Below are positions 23,160 to 31,858 of a stretch of 64,000 nucleotides of DNA, in pieces (within the stretch, counting starts at the first letter, position 1; each line of letters starts with the position of its first letter). The stretch covers positions 62,001 through 126,000 of the forward strand of contig NZ_AUHB01000011.1 in NCBI RefSeq assembly GCF_000422965.1, given 5' to 3'. The position numbers and the translations under genes were made by a program. The notes under the pieces were generated by a model, which was not told where the DNA came from, searched no databases, and was given only the letters and a program-made list of their open reading frames with translations. The DNA comes from Pleomorphomonas oryzae DSM 16300. Lineage in GTDB: Bacteria > Pseudomonadota > Alphaproteobacteria > Rhizobiales > Pleomorphomonadaceae.

Positions 23160-23897
23160 ATGCGATGCCTTCCGAAAATCAACGCCGTCTATTGGCTGTG
23201 CCTCATTCTGGCGAGCCTGTTCGGCGCCAACCTCGGCGATTTTCTGGGTACTAGCCTTGGCCTCGGCCATCTCGAGGGTCTGCCCCTTCTGGCCGTCGGC
23301 TTTGCCCTGGTGTTCCTGGCCGAACGCTTCCTGAAGCCCACGAGCACGCTCTATTTCTGGGCGGCGATCGTTATCAGCGGCGCGGCGGCTGCCAACGTGG
23401 CCGACGCCTTCCACGATTTTCACATCCGCCTCGCCTCGGTGCCGGCGGTGTGCCTGTTGTTGGCCGTGATGGTGATCGTCTGGCGGGCGCGGGCGCCCTA
23501 TAGCGAGGACCAAGGCTTCATCCCGGTCACCGGCTATTACTGGGTCACTCTCGTCGTATCAGGCGTGCTGGGTGCCGCGGCCGGCGACGCCGCCGCCTAT
23601 CCGCTGGGCTTCGGCGATCTGGGGGCCGTGATGACCTCTGCCATTCCACTCGCCTTCCTGCTCAGCATTGGGCGCAAGGGGCTCTACTCAGACCTCGGCT
23701 TCTACTGGCTGGCCTTTGTGTTTGTCGTGGCCACCGGCGCGACCAGCGGCGACCTGTTGGCGCATTCGCTCGGACGCATCGGCCTCAGCACGGCGCTGAG
23801 CGGCGCCGCGTTCCTGGCTTTCGTCGTCATTGCCTACGAGACGCGGACCTGCAACCGCAGCTTCGAGGTGCAGACCGCGACGACCGCCCTTTCATGA
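23160..23897 (+). CDS. COG4705/DUF347-like membrane protein with repeated GD motifs
   Basis: A 245-residue integral membrane protein of about eight helices. A short motif recurs four times, ending helices in pairs: LFGANLGDFLGTSLGLG, ISGAAAANVADAF, VLGAAAGDAAAYPLGFG and ATGATSGDLLAHSLGRIG. This repeat organisation is typical of the uncharacterised DUF347/COG4705 group. The function is unknown. Its ATG directly follows a GAGGTGACATC ribosome region. Downstream lie mosaic repeats before the convergent caspase-like gene. Confidence 0.75.
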   Translation: MRCLPKINAVYWLCLILASLFGANLGDFLGTSLGLGHLEGLPLLAVGFALVFLAERFLKPTSTLYFWAAIVISGAAAANVADAFHDFHIRLASVPAVCLLLAVMVIVWRARAPYSEDQGFIPVTGYYWVTLVVSGVLGAAAGDAAAYPLGFGDLGAVMTSAIPLAFLLSIGRKGLYSDLGFYWLAFVFVVATGATSGDLLAHSLGRIGLSTALSGAAFLAFVVIAYETRTCNRSFEVQTATTALS

Positions 23898-23938
23898 GGG
23901 CTGAGAGAGGCTGCCCCTGCATCGAGCCCGACTCTGCA

Positions 23939-24038
23939 TAGAGCATCATCCGACCGGAGTGAAACGAGGATCGATAAGATGATGCTTCCCCAATAGAACC
24001 TGGAGCGCCGATCTGATGAATTCAGATCGAACAGCGCT
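23939..24038. repeat. TAGAGCA-type mosaic palindromes after the membrane gene
   Basis: TAGAGCATCATC begins a hairpin whose arms AGCATCATC (23942-23950) and GATGATGCT (23978-23986) enclose GGAGTGAAACGAGG. A second hairpin has CGATCTGA (24009-24016) and TCAGATCG (24022-24029) inside GAGCGC/GCGCTT. The TAGAGCA opening is shared with elements at 33.6, 38.2, 55.7 and 61.9 kb. They could terminate the convergent transcripts. Confidence 0.6.
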
Positions 24039-24049
24039 TCAGGCGCCGG

Positions 24050-24069
24050 TGGACTCCCATGGACTCCCA
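24050..24069. repeat. 20-bp direct repeat, left of caspase-like gene
   Basis: TGGACTCCCATGGACTCCCA is itself a tandem of TGGACTCCCA. An identical 20-mer occurs at 26841-26860, so the pair brackets the caspase-like gene. Both copies lie next to GGCAGCCGAGGC. This suggests duplication of a larger unit. Confidence 0.85.
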
Positions 24070-24115
24070 TCGCCGACCGGCGAGCGCTGCCTCGGACTGG
24101 CAGCCGAGGCGGCTG

Positions 24116-24160
24116 GAGCACCCGCCGATCAGTGTTCATGAACCTGACCGGCGGGTGCTC
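24116..24160 (-). terminator. large hairpin after the caspase-like gene
   Basis: GAGCACCCGCC (24116-24126) pairs perfectly with GGCGGGTGCTC (24150-24160); the loop contains GTTCATGAAC. It starts five bases past the stop of the minus-strand gene. There is no U-tract, so it is a probable stability or Rho-associated 3' hairpin rather than a strict intrinsic terminator. GCCTCGG/CCGAGGC (24089-24110) is a second, smaller hairpin. Confidence 0.55.
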
Positions 24161-24164
24161 AAGT

Positions 24165-26657
24165 TCAGCCGTGGCAGGCCGGCTGGCCCGGAGCACCGCA
24201 GGGCGGCTTCTTTTGCTGCGGCTTGGCCGGCGCGGCTTGGGCCGGCTGCGGCGCGTGGGCCTGCGGCATTATCTTCGGGGCGTGGGCTACCATCGGCGCA
24301 GCGGCATGCGGCTGGACGTTCACCGGCGGCCGGCCGACATCCGGGGCGCGCGCCGGAGCCCTGGCTTGAGCGTTGACGGGAGCTCTGGCGATGGCCGGGC
24401 GCATCTGCGTCGCCTTCGGCGGCGCGAAGCTCGGCGCAGTCCGGGCCGCCTTCGGCCGCAGGCTGGGCGCGTTGGCGATTGTTGCCGGCGTCCTCGGCTT
24501 GAAGCTGGGCGCGTTGGCGATCGCCCCCGGCGACTTCGATTTCAGGTTGGGCATCACCTGCGGTGCCGGCGCCTTGGCCATGTGCTTGTGGCCTTTCGGC
24601 TGCGGCGGATTGGCCGCGACCGGGAGAGCCTGACCGTCAGCGCCGGGCAGGGCATGCGCGCCTTTGCGGCCCGATGGGGCTGCCGGGGCTTTGACGGCGG
24701 AGGTCGTGTCGGGCAGAGGCAGCTTGGCGACGTTCGGCTTGGCTGCGCCGGCTGGCGTTCCATTCGGCTGGGCTTTGTTGAACGGGGCGCCGTTCGGCTG
24801 GTTGGGCTTGGGCTGAGCGTCGGTCACCTGCGGCGCGATCGGCGGCAGTTTGCCAGCCTGCGGCAGCGGCTTGCCGCCGAGGCCGGGAAGCGTGTGGGCG
24901 GCGGCGTTTCCAGCCTCTGGCTTGGCCGGGGCCGCCACCGCCTCGCTGGCTACCGGCGCCCGAGCGACCGCCTTGCCAGAACTATGTTGCGCCTTCTTCT
25001 GCACCGACGGCGGCAGGGCGACATGCAGCGCCGCCGCGCCGGCCGCGCCGAGAACCGCCGCGCCGACGAGCGTCTGTCCTGTCGTCAGACCAGTGCTCTG
25101 GCCGGTCGTCTGGCCGGCCGCTGCCGGCGGCGCGTTGACCGTGGTGTTGTCGATGGTCACGTTGTTGATGACCGTCTTGTGGATGTCATTGAAGATGATG
25201 TTGTTTTCCGGCGGCGCCACGTTGCGCGGCGGCTCCACCCATTGCGGCACCGGCACGAACACCGGTTCAGGCAGCACGTAGACCTCGGTGGGCGGCGGCG
25301 GTGGCGGCAGCGTCACGAACTCTGGCGGCGGCGGCGCCAGAAAAATAGGCGGCGGCGGTGGCGCGTAGCCGAAATCCGGGTCGCCGAAATAGATCACCGG
25401 CTGTTCGACATAGACCACTTCCGGCGGCGGTGGCGGCGGCACGTCATAGGCGATCACCGCGAAGGTGGGAGGCGGCTCCAGTGCCGCTTCGAAATGGGTC
25501 AGACGCCGGCGGGCGTCCCACACATGCGGGCCGTGTGGATAGCGGCGGAGGTAGGACCAGTAGGCCTCCTGCGTGTCGGCCTGCCAGGTCTCGCGCCAGG
25601 TGATCGCCTCGCGGCGGGCGGCGACGATGGCGCGGACGCGCTTGGCCATGGCGTCATTCGGATAGGCGGCGAGGAAGTCCTCGTAGCCGCTGAGCGTGTC
25701 GCGATCGAGCGCGGCGAAATAGGCGTCCTTCTCGTCGAACTCGCGGATCGGCTTGCTGCGGATCGTCGCGTCGCTTTCGGCGACCGGAGCCGGTGCGTCG
25801 GGAGCGCGATCGAAGAAGGTGAAGGGCGCGGTGAATTTCGAAGCGTCCCAGGCCACCTCGGCACCCTTGGTCAGGTCGCTGACGCGGAGGCGCGTGCGAT
25901 CGAACACGTCGGCGAGCGGCAGGCCGCCGGTGCGGATCATTTCGGCCAGCGCGTGCGCATAGGCGCCGTAGGGGCCGTTCTCCTGGGGCGCCACCGTGCC
26001 GGGCGCCGCGTTGAAGGCGATCAGCTGGTTGGGGTCGGGGTCGACCAGCGCCAGGCCGCCGGCCAGTTCCGGCGCCCCAGATTGCGAGCCAGAGACAGAT
26101 TGCGGGAACGGATAGCTGCGGGCGGCGTCGAGCACCACGATGCTGCCGTGGTTCTTGAGCGTGGCCAGCGACTTGGTGAAGTCGGACAGCCTCATCGCCT
26201 GGATCGGCACATCGGTGGCGTTGGCGATCTCAGCATCCACCGGCAGGAAGTAGTTGTCGCCCTGGTATTGCAGGCCGTAGCCGGCGAGGTAGACGAAGAC
26301 AACGGCGTCCGGCCCCGCCGCGCTGGCCTTGCCGAGGAAGTCGCGCATGGCGTCGCTGAGGCCGTTGTGGTCGAGGTCGCGGGCGCCGATCACGTCGAAG
26401 CCGGCGGCCTGCAGGGTCTGGGCGATCAGGCCGGCATCATTGGCGGTGGTCGGCAGGGCGCCGGCCGTGTAGGCGGCGTTGCCGACCACGAAGGCGATCC
26501 GCTTCTCCGGGCCGCCCTGACCGGAAGTGTTCTGTGCCCGCGCCTCTCCGACAAGCGCGACGCAGAGCAGTACGAGGGCGAGGAGCGCCGAGACGGCCGC
26601 GCCAACGGCCTCCAGTCTCCAGCGTCGGGACGACACAGATGTTGCAAGACGAGACAT
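24165..26657 (-). CDS. secreted caspase-fold protein without catalytic dyad, proline-rich tail
   Basis: An 830-residue exported protein. After a signal peptide (ALLALVLLCVALVGEARA), a peptidase C14 (caspase-like) domain covers about residues 50-280: RIAFVVGNAAYTAGALPTTA, FLGKASAAGPDAVVFVYLAG. The catalytic histidine position is tyrosine (YLAGYGLQ, Y127) and the cysteine position is alanine (VVLDAARSYPF, A179). A linker (EDFLAAYPNDAMAKRVRAIV) leads to poly-proline stretches, an NVTIDNTTV strand region and a long Pro/Ala/Lys-rich tail ending in cysteines (KKPPCGAPGQPACHG). GGAGG at five bases favours the ATG at 26657 over 26669. Protease activity is unlikely; a binding or scaffolding role is inferred. 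Confidence 0.82.
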   Translation of the reverse strand: MSRLATSVSSRRWRLEAVGAAVSALLALVLLCVALVGEARAQNTSGQGGPEKRIAFVVGNAAYTAGALPTTANDAGLIAQTLQAAGFDVIGARDLDHNGLSDAMRDFLGKASAAGPDAVVFVYLAGYGLQYQGDNYFLPVDAEIANATDVPIQAMRLSDFTKSLATLKNHGSIVVLDAARSYPFPQSVSGSQSGAPELAGGLALVDPDPNQLIAFNAAPGTVAPQENGPYGAYAHALAEMIRTGGLPLADVFDRTRLRVSDLTKGAEVAWDASKFTAPFTFFDRAPDAPAPVAESDATIRSKPIREFDEKDAYFAALDRDTLSGYEDFLAAYPNDAMAKRVRAIVAARREAITWRETWQADTQEAYWSYLRRYPHGPHVWDARRRLTHFEAALEPPPTFAVIAYDVPPPPPPEVVYVEQPVIYFGDPDFGYAPPPPPIFLAPPPPEFVTLPPPPPPTEVYVLPEPVFVPVPQWVEPPRNVAPPENNIIFNDIHKTVINNVTIDNTTVNAPPAAAGQTTGQSTGLTTGQTLVGAAVLGAAGAAALHVALPPSVQKKAQHSSGKAVARAPVASEAVAAPAKPEAGNAAAHTLPGLGGKPLPQAGKLPPIAPQVTDAQPKPNQPNGAPFNKAQPNGTPAGAAKPNVAKLPLPDTTSAVKAPAAPSGRKGAHALPGADGQALPVAANPPQPKGHKHMAKAPAPQVMPNLKSKSPGAIANAPSFKPRTPATIANAPSLRPKAARTAPSFAPPKATQMRPAIARAPVNAQARAPARAPDVGRPPVNVQPHAAAPMVAHAPKIMPQAHAPQPAQAAPAKPQQKKPPCGAPGQPACHG

Positions 26658-26840
26658 GCGCGCCTCCATCCACCCAGCCCGGATACAGGGCAGATAACGC
26701 CCGAACTCGCGTCCGGTTCACCGCCCTTCGTTCTTTTCCGCTCCGGTCTTCAAACCGCGCCTCAGGCTTGTAGGCGGGCAAGATGAAGCGGGGCTGAAGG
26801 AAGTGGGGCGGGCAGGTGGCCGACTCCGCATAGTCGCAGG

Positions 26841-26860
26841 TGGACTCCCATGGACTCCCA
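26841..26860. repeat. 20-bp direct repeat, right of caspase-like gene
   Basis: This is an identical copy of TGGACTCCCATGGACTCCCA from 24050. It is followed by GGCAGCCGAGGC, also shared with the left copy in inverse spacing. It sits about 180 bases upstream of the caspase-like start codon, in the 3' flank of the presumed remnant gene at 26887-27093. Confidence 0.85.
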
Positions 26861-26886
26861 AGAAGTTGGGCAGCCGAGGCACCGAT

Positions 26887-27093
26887 CTAGAAACGTGACG
26901 ACTTTCCAGAGCAGGGCGTGGACGGCGGCTTTCCGGTCACTGGCTTGACCGAGCCGCCACCGCCCTGCTGGCCGCGGGCACTGACCGACCGCACGCCAGA
27001 TCTCAACGAAGCCATTTTTCGAGCCGGCGTGGCAAGGCAACGCGTCGCGCCGGAAGGCGTGCCGACGCGCGTCTGCCCGACATGACGACCCAT
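26887..27093 (-). pseudogene. possible remnant of a second caspase-type gene (C-terminal tail only)
   Basis: A 68-codon frame ending VKPVTGKPPSTPCSGKSSRF resembles the cysteine-containing Lys/Pro tail of the caspase-like protein (QKKPPCGAPGQPACHG). It is followed by the same 20-mer and GGCAGCCGAGGC that follow the caspase gene. Further upstream, 27121-27165 (TCAGCCTTGTAGG, GAAGCG, CTGAA) matches the caspase upstream region at 26757-26800. The simplest reading is a tandem copy that lost its middle. No protein is claimed. The rest of 26658-27275 shows no other gene. Confidence 0.4.
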
Positions 27094-27275
27094 CGGAGCA
27101 ACCGCGCGCCGGCTTTGCCACCGCGTCAGCCTTGTAGGAGCGGGACCTGAAGCGAAACTGAAATTAGAGGAACAAGTGACCGGGAGCGTCTCCCCCCGCT
27201 TCCCGCCCTCGAAACCAAGACTACCCTATTTCAACGTTGCGTTGCCGAACCGAAGAATTAACATGTACTGGCTTG

Positions 27276-29021
27276 ATGGGGGCTATCGTGGGGTTGCGGT
27301 CGGCTATTTGCGCGGCGTGTGTTCTGCTTGGGTCTGTTGGGGCGGCGATAGGCGTTACTGTCGAGCACCTTCCCATGCAGGGCGTTCCGCCAGTTTTGCT
27401 GGTGAAGGGAGAATTCGTCTTTTCGGACGATCCCTCGATACTGGTTAGAGAAGCCAATGCTACCGGGGCCAAGATCGTCACCTTCGATAGCGAAGGCGGC
27501 AACATTATCGCCGCGATGGCTTATGGTCGGGCCATTAGGGCTCTTGGCCTAGCCACTCTTCAGCTGCGGTCCTCGCAATGCGCGTCGGCTTGTGCGCTGG
27601 CATTCGTCGGCGGCGCTTTGAGACAGGCTCAGCCGGGGGCTATCGGAGTCCACCAGTCCTCGTTCTCGCCAGACAGTCAACTCGACGGCCAAGCCGCTGT
27701 GTCGGCGATTCAGGTTATGACGGCTGAGATCATGACCTACTTTATCGAGATGGGAGTGGATCCGAAATTATTGCAGCTCAGCCTTTCGGTCCCACCAAAC
27801 GATATGCGCTATCTCACCGGCGCTGAAATGGAGCAATACAAGATCACCTCAACTGGGGGGCTTGATTTACAGCCTGATGCCTTGGTGGGCCAAGCATCAG
27901 CTCCCGCCGTCGCGAGCCCGGCAGGTAGTGGAAAGCCAGTCGAGCCGACCATCGAGGATAAGGCTTTGGCATTCATGGCGCGGTATCACGACACGTGGTC
28001 GCGTTCGAACACTGCCGCGTTAGCATTCCTGGAGACCGCCTATACCGACACCATCGAGTTCTACGGAAAGACCGTCAGCAAAGAATTCGTTCTCGATGAA
28101 AAGCGCAAGTTTGCAGATCGGTGGCCGAAGCGGGCCTATAGTGTACGCTACGGCTCCGAGCACGTAACCTGCTCTGGTCCCTGCACGATGACAGGCATCG
28201 TGGAATGGTTCACCGAGAGCCCGGCCCGCGCCCGAATGACGTCGGGTATCGCCGAGTTCACGTTGGTGTGGGATGCATCGGCTGGCAAAATCATGTCAGA
28301 GAGTGGCCAAGTTCTGGCGACGGACAAGGGCGTTTCGGAGCCTCATCGCATCATCTCGCAGTGGCTAGACGAAAATGCTAGATGCCGGGGTGGATCAGGC
28401 GACTCCAGTGAGACGTGGAAAGCCTGCGACCGCCGCAAAGCGATTTCGGCAAAGCTTGAGGCCGTGGGATGGTGCTATGGCCGTCCCGGCGAAGCGGGGT
28501 ACCAGATGAACTGGCATCGGTGCGACGATGGCGGTGAGATCGCGTCGGCGGATGCCAAAGCTGCGGGGGCAACGAGCAAGACAAAGTTCAGCCCAGCCGA
28601 CTATCCGGCGAAGGTTATCTTTACCGGCCAGACCCGGCTTCCCGACTTCAAAGGCCGGGACAGGGATTTCAATACATACCGGACGCGAATTCGGGACGGT
28701 ATGCGCGTGGGTCCGAATTATGCCGGGCAATATTCGGTGATTCAGATCGGTTGTGGGACCGGTTGTTCGTTCGTCATTGTCGGCGACAACCAAAGCGGTC
28801 GGCCCATGAACTTCCCGCGCGGCGGCGAAGACAACATGTACCTCCAGCTTCAGTTCAGGCTCGATAGCCGGTTGTTGGCAGCTCAATGGGCCAATTACGA
28901 CAGCGGCAAATGCTACGTCGAATGGTTCGATTTCGAGGGTGAGAATTGGAAGCCTCTCGCCAAGATCGAGGCTGGAAATACGGACGCTTGCTATAAGGAC
29001 ATTGCAGAGAACATCAGGTGA
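27276..29021 (+). CDS. periplasmic ClpP-like (COG3904) multidomain protein
   Basis: A 581-residue exported protein. A signal-like helix (GLRSAICAACVLLGSVGAAI) is followed by a ClpP/crotonase-fold domain of the COG3904 type: IVTFDSEGGNIIAAMAYGRA, SQCASACALAFVGGALRQA and GAIGVHQSSF, where the serine of CASAC is the expected nucleophile. A SnoaL-like region (EDKALAFMARYHDTWSRSNT) and a cysteine-containing C-terminal domain (VIQIGCGTGCSFVIVGDNQS) follow. The ATG at 27276 is preferred over a TTG at 27237. The composition is slightly less GC-rich than its neighbours. The function is unknown. Confidence 0.72.
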   Translation: MGAIVGLRSAICAACVLLGSVGAAIGVTVEHLPMQGVPPVLLVKGEFVFSDDPSILVREANATGAKIVTFDSEGGNIIAAMAYGRAIRALGLATLQLRSSQCASACALAFVGGALRQAQPGAIGVHQSSFSPDSQLDGQAAVSAIQVMTAEIMTYFIEMGVDPKLLQLSLSVPPNDMRYLTGAEMEQYKITSTGGLDLQPDALVGQASAPAVASPAGSGKPVEPTIEDKALAFMARYHDTWSRSNTAALAFLETAYTDTIEFYGKTVSKEFVLDEKRKFADRWPKRAYSVRYGSEHVTCSGPCTMTGIVEWFTESPARARMTSGIAEFTLVWDASAGKIMSESGQVLATDKGVSEPHRIISQWLDENARCRGGSGDSSETWKACDRRKAISAKLEAVGWCYGRPGEAGYQMNWHRCDDGGEIASADAKAAGATSKTKFSPADYPAKVIFTGQTRLPDFKGRDRDFNTYRTRIRDGMRVGPNYAGQYSVIQIGCGTGCSFVIVGDNQSGRPMNFPRGGEDNMYLQLQFRLDSRLLAAQWANYDSGKCYVEWFDFEGENWKPLAKIEAGNTDACYKDIAENIR

Positions 29022-29214
29022 TTGCGAAACCCTTGCCCCCATCCCCCTTCCTGCGCTATCTCTCCCCTCGGTCGGCAGTTCACCGAGGCGTCGCTGTTCC
29101 CGCTGGGAATGCTAAACCTGCCCAATTGAGCCATTGACGGACACCCTCTCGTGCCGCGTCGTAAGGCAGCGACCACGACAATCTCTCGATTTCGGCACGC
29201 CCTGAGGATGAGTC

Positions 29215-30147
29215 ATGTCTACGATCAAGTCTCAATCGGCCGACGCGCGTCGGTCGCCTCGTTTCATTCCGCTCACCGACAAGCCGCCTGTTTTCACGAC
29301 CGACACGCCGCTCGGCGTCATCCAGCACACCGATGGCGGCGAGGGGCCGGCCTTTCTGGCGCTGCATGGCGGCATGGGCGGCTATGACCAGAGCCTGGTG
29401 CTGGCCGAGACGCTGCTGGGAAAATCGCCCGCTTACCGGGTGATCGCCGTTTCGCGCCCCGGCTATCTCGGCACGCCGCGCGCCTCTGGCAACAGCGCCG
29501 CCGAGCAGGCCGACCTGTTTGCCGCCCTGCTCGACAGGCTCGGCATCGAGCGGGCGGTGGTGGCGGGGGTGTCGGCCGGCGGCCCCAGCGCCATTGCCTT
29601 TGCCGCCCGCCATCCCCAGCGCTGCGCCGGGCTGATCCTAGTGTCGGCGGCGAGCGGGCGCTTCGATATCCCCGAGTATGTGCTGAAAAGGCTGAGGTGG
29701 TTTGGCTGGCTGGTGCGCGTGCCGGGCCTCATGTCGCTGCTTGCCTGGCTGCGGGGGCGGCAGCCCGAGACGGCGGCGGCGCGGGCGATCGGCGATCCAG
29801 CGCTGGCACGGAAGACGCTCGACCATCCGGAGGCCGGGCCGCTGCTCATCTCGCTCCTTGGCAGCACCTTCGAGCGGATGGCCGAACGGATGCCCGGCAC
29901 GCTGGCCGAAACCATGGCCTTTGCCGATCTGCCACCGCTACCGTTTGGCGAGGTGTCGGCGCCGACGCTGGTCATCCATGGCGATGCCGACAAGGTGGTG
30001 CCGTTTTCCCATGGCGAGCAATCGGCGCGGCAGATCGCCGGGGCGGAGCTCTGCGTCATAGCCGGTGGCGGCCACACCAGCCTCCTCACCCATATCGATG
30101 AGGTGCGGGCGAGGGTGAAGGCATTTCTGGGGCGGATTGGCCGCTGA
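29215..30147 (+). CDS. alpha/beta hydrolase
   Basis: A 310-residue alpha/beta hydrolase. The oxyanion segment FLALHGGMGGYDQSLVLAET, nucleophile elbow VVAGVSAGGPSAIAFAARHP, acid LVIHGDADKVVPFSHGEQSA and histidine VIAGGGHTSLLTHIDEV are all present and in order. A cap region (WFGWLVRVPGLMSLLAWLRG) suggests a hydrophobic ester or lactone substrate, unidentified. It has no signal peptide. The gene stands alone, with 193 bases upstream in which no other gene is seen. Confidence 0.88.
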   Translation: MSTIKSQSADARRSPRFIPLTDKPPVFTTDTPLGVIQHTDGGEGPAFLALHGGMGGYDQSLVLAETLLGKSPAYRVIAVSRPGYLGTPRASGNSAAEQADLFAALLDRLGIERAVVAGVSAGGPSAIAFAARHPQRCAGLILVSAASGRFDIPEYVLKRLRWFGWLVRVPGLMSLLAWLRGRQPETAAARAIGDPALARKTLDHPEAGPLLISLLGSTFERMAERMPGTLAETMAFADLPPLPFGEVSAPTLVIHGDADKVVPFSHGEQSARQIAGAELCVIAGGGHTSLLTHIDEVRARVKAFLGRIGR

Positions 30148-30276
30148 AACAAGACGTAGCTGTGGGGTGCGCGGCCACTCTTGGCCACGTGCCCCGTTCT
30201 GCCCGAGGCCACCCCATGCGCGGGGCGGCAAATCATGGGAACGAGACAAATGGATGGGGCGCTCTCGTTCTCTTGT

Positions 30277-30555
30277 CTAGACGAGATGGAAAATACTCGC
30301 GACGACCAAGAAAAGGATGAGATGGGCGAGGGCGGCGAGCGGAAGATAGACCAGTTTCTTGGCGGCCTCTGACTGGTAGGGAAAGAATCCGAGTTGCCCG
30401 AAGAAGAAACCGGCAGGGAGAGCTGCAAATGATATGACGCAGTATGCTTTCCAGAACGTATCCCCGGGCGAGTCATATATCATGCCGGACAATAACGCGA
30501 CGAAAGCGGTTATGATCGCCAGCACGATGTAGGAGACAACGCGTAAAACCCACAT
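30277..30555 (-). CDS. small membrane protein, three helices
   Basis: A 92-residue protein with three hydrophobic segments (VVSYIVLAIITAFVALLSGM, AYCVISFAALPAGFFFGQLG, LAALAHLILFLVVASIFHLV) separated by short polar loops. No family is recognised. The ATG at 30555 is preceded on the minus strand by a GAGGATGGACC ribosome region. It faces the convergent hydrolase gene. Hydrophobic periodicity supports a true coding frame. Confidence 0.6.
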   Translation of the reverse strand: MWVLRVVSYIVLAIITAFVALLSGMIYDSPGDTFWKAYCVISFAALPAGFFFGQLGFFPYQSEAAKKLVYLPLAALAHLILFLVVASIFHLV

Positions 30556-30691
30556 AGGTCCATCCTCGATGGTCCCCGGGGTTATAAGCCTGATGGCAAT
30601 CCCTCGCCACTGGGTTGTATGGCTATGGTTTACCGGCCAGAGATCGTAATTCCCACGTGCGTCAAACCCACCCAGCCCCGGCGCTGCCTTC

Positions 30692-31687
30692 TCAGCTCGG
30701 CATGGCGGAGGCGCCGAAGGGGATGACGATCCCGCCCCTGAGGCCTTCGGGCGCGTAGGTCAGGTCGACCTTGCCTTGGGGCAGGGCGGTCTGGATCAGC
30801 CTGGTGCCGAAGCCGGCCTTTTCCGGTGGCTTCACCGGCGGGCCGCCGCTTTCGACCCAGGTGATCTGCAACTGGCTTTCCGCTGTCGCGAGCTGCCAGG
30901 CGATCGACACACGCCCCTCGGGCACCGACAGCGCACCGTGTTTGGCGGCATTGGTGGCGAGCTCGTGCAGAACGAGGCCAAGCGATGTCAGCGTGTTGGC
31001 TCCGAGAATGACGGCGCCGTCGGTCTCGATCCGCACCGCCTCGGGGTTGGTGGCGTAGGGGGACAGGACGCGCTCGATCAGCGCCCGGAGGTCGGTGGTG
31101 GCATTGCCGGCAAAGCCGACTTCCTGCGCTTCCACCAGCGCCCCGAAGCGGCCGAGGAACTCGTCGCGGAACTGGTCGGCCGATCGATCTGCCGTCGGGG
31201 CCTGGCGGGCGATCGACCGCGCGACGCTCAGCAGGTTTTTCATGCGATGCTTCAGCTCGCCGAGCAGCATGTCCTTTTCGGCGTCCCGGTGGTCGCGCTC
31301 GGTGATGTCGACGATGGACAGCAGCATGGTGTGGCTGCTGTTGTCGGGGTGATGCAGCATGCGGGCAGTCAGCAGCATGACCTTGCGGCCGAGGTGGGGG
31401 AAGTCGTGTTCCACCCGGTAGTCGATCAACGCCGTGCTCTTGGGGATGACCTGCTTCAGCAGCGTTCTGAGCTCGGCAATATTCCATTGGCCGTCGCCCA
31501 GTTCGTAGATGGGTTTGCCGATCGTCTCGTCGCGATCGACCTTGAACACCTCGAAGAAGGCGCGGCTGGCGTTCTGGACGCAGAGGTTTTCATCGAGCAG
31601 CAGCATGGGATCGGCGACGGTGTCGACAATGCCCTGCGCCTGAACGTGGCTGGTGCGGAGAAGGCGATAAAGGTCCTCCATATTCAT
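30692..31687 (-). CDS. PAS-HWE histidine kinase, paralogue 1
   Basis: A 331-residue soluble kinase: MNMEDLYRLLRTSHVQAQGI, a PAS domain with PMLLLDENLCVQNASRAFFE, the phospho-acceptor box ELKHRMKNLLSVARSIARQA, N-box VLHELATNAAKHGALSVPEG and ITWVESGGPPV, followed by KAGFGTRLIQTAL. It is closely similar throughout to the kinases at 34331 and 35569. GGAGG nine bases before 31687 sets the start; the frame extends upstream without support. No cognate response regulator is nearby. Confidence 0.9.
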   Translation of the reverse strand: MNMEDLYRLLRTSHVQAQGIVDTVADPMLLLDENLCVQNASRAFFEVFKVDRDETIGKPIYELGDGQWNIAELRTLLKQVIPKSTALIDYRVEHDFPHLGRKVMLLTARMLHHPDNSSHTMLLSIVDITERDHRDAEKDMLLGELKHRMKNLLSVARSIARQAPTADRSADQFRDEFLGRFGALVEAQEVGFAGNATTDLRALIERVLSPYATNPEAVRIETDGAVILGANTLTSLGLVLHELATNAAKHGALSVPEGRVSIAWQLATAESQLQITWVESGGPPVKPPEKAGFGTRLIQTALPQGKVDLTYAPEGLRGGIVIPFGASAMPS

Positions 31688-31804
31688 GCTGAACACCTCC
31701 GTCGGTGGCCAGGTTGCAACGGCGCCGAATCTAAATCCTGAGTGACAACAAGAGAGTGCGGGTAGGCGGCGGGACGCGAAAAGCCACGTTTTATACGAGA
31801 CGCT

Positions 31805-31858
31805 CGAAGCGCGCCGAGGTTCCCCTGGCACGCTGATTTTTTGCTTCGGCGCGCTTCG
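31805..31858. repeat. 13-bp perfect inverted repeat in the 31.7-32.1 kb intergenic region
   Basis: CGAAGCGCGCCGA (31805-31817) and TCGGCGCGCTTCG (31846-31858) are perfect complements with a 28-base loop containing TGATTTTTTGC. This is the only clear structure in the 435-base gene-free stretch 31688-32122 between the divergent kinase and PagL-like genes. Its role is unknown. Confidence 0.55.

Noticed and set aside
24132-26786. 884-codon open frame on the plus strand opposite the caspase-like gene
   Set aside because: It is Arg-rich with low complexity, has no domain, and lies wholly antisense to a gene with signal peptide, C14 fold and ribosome site. High GC keeps the opposite strand open.
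26762-27121. 119-residue minus-strand frame upstream of the caspase-like gene
   Set aside because: No ribosome site or domain and odd Trp/Cys/Arg-rich use; the region is better explained as repeats and a gene remnant.
28395-29042. 215-residue minus-strand frame inside the ClpP-like gene
   Set aside because: Antisense to a protein with signal peptide and conserved CASAC segment; no domain of its own.
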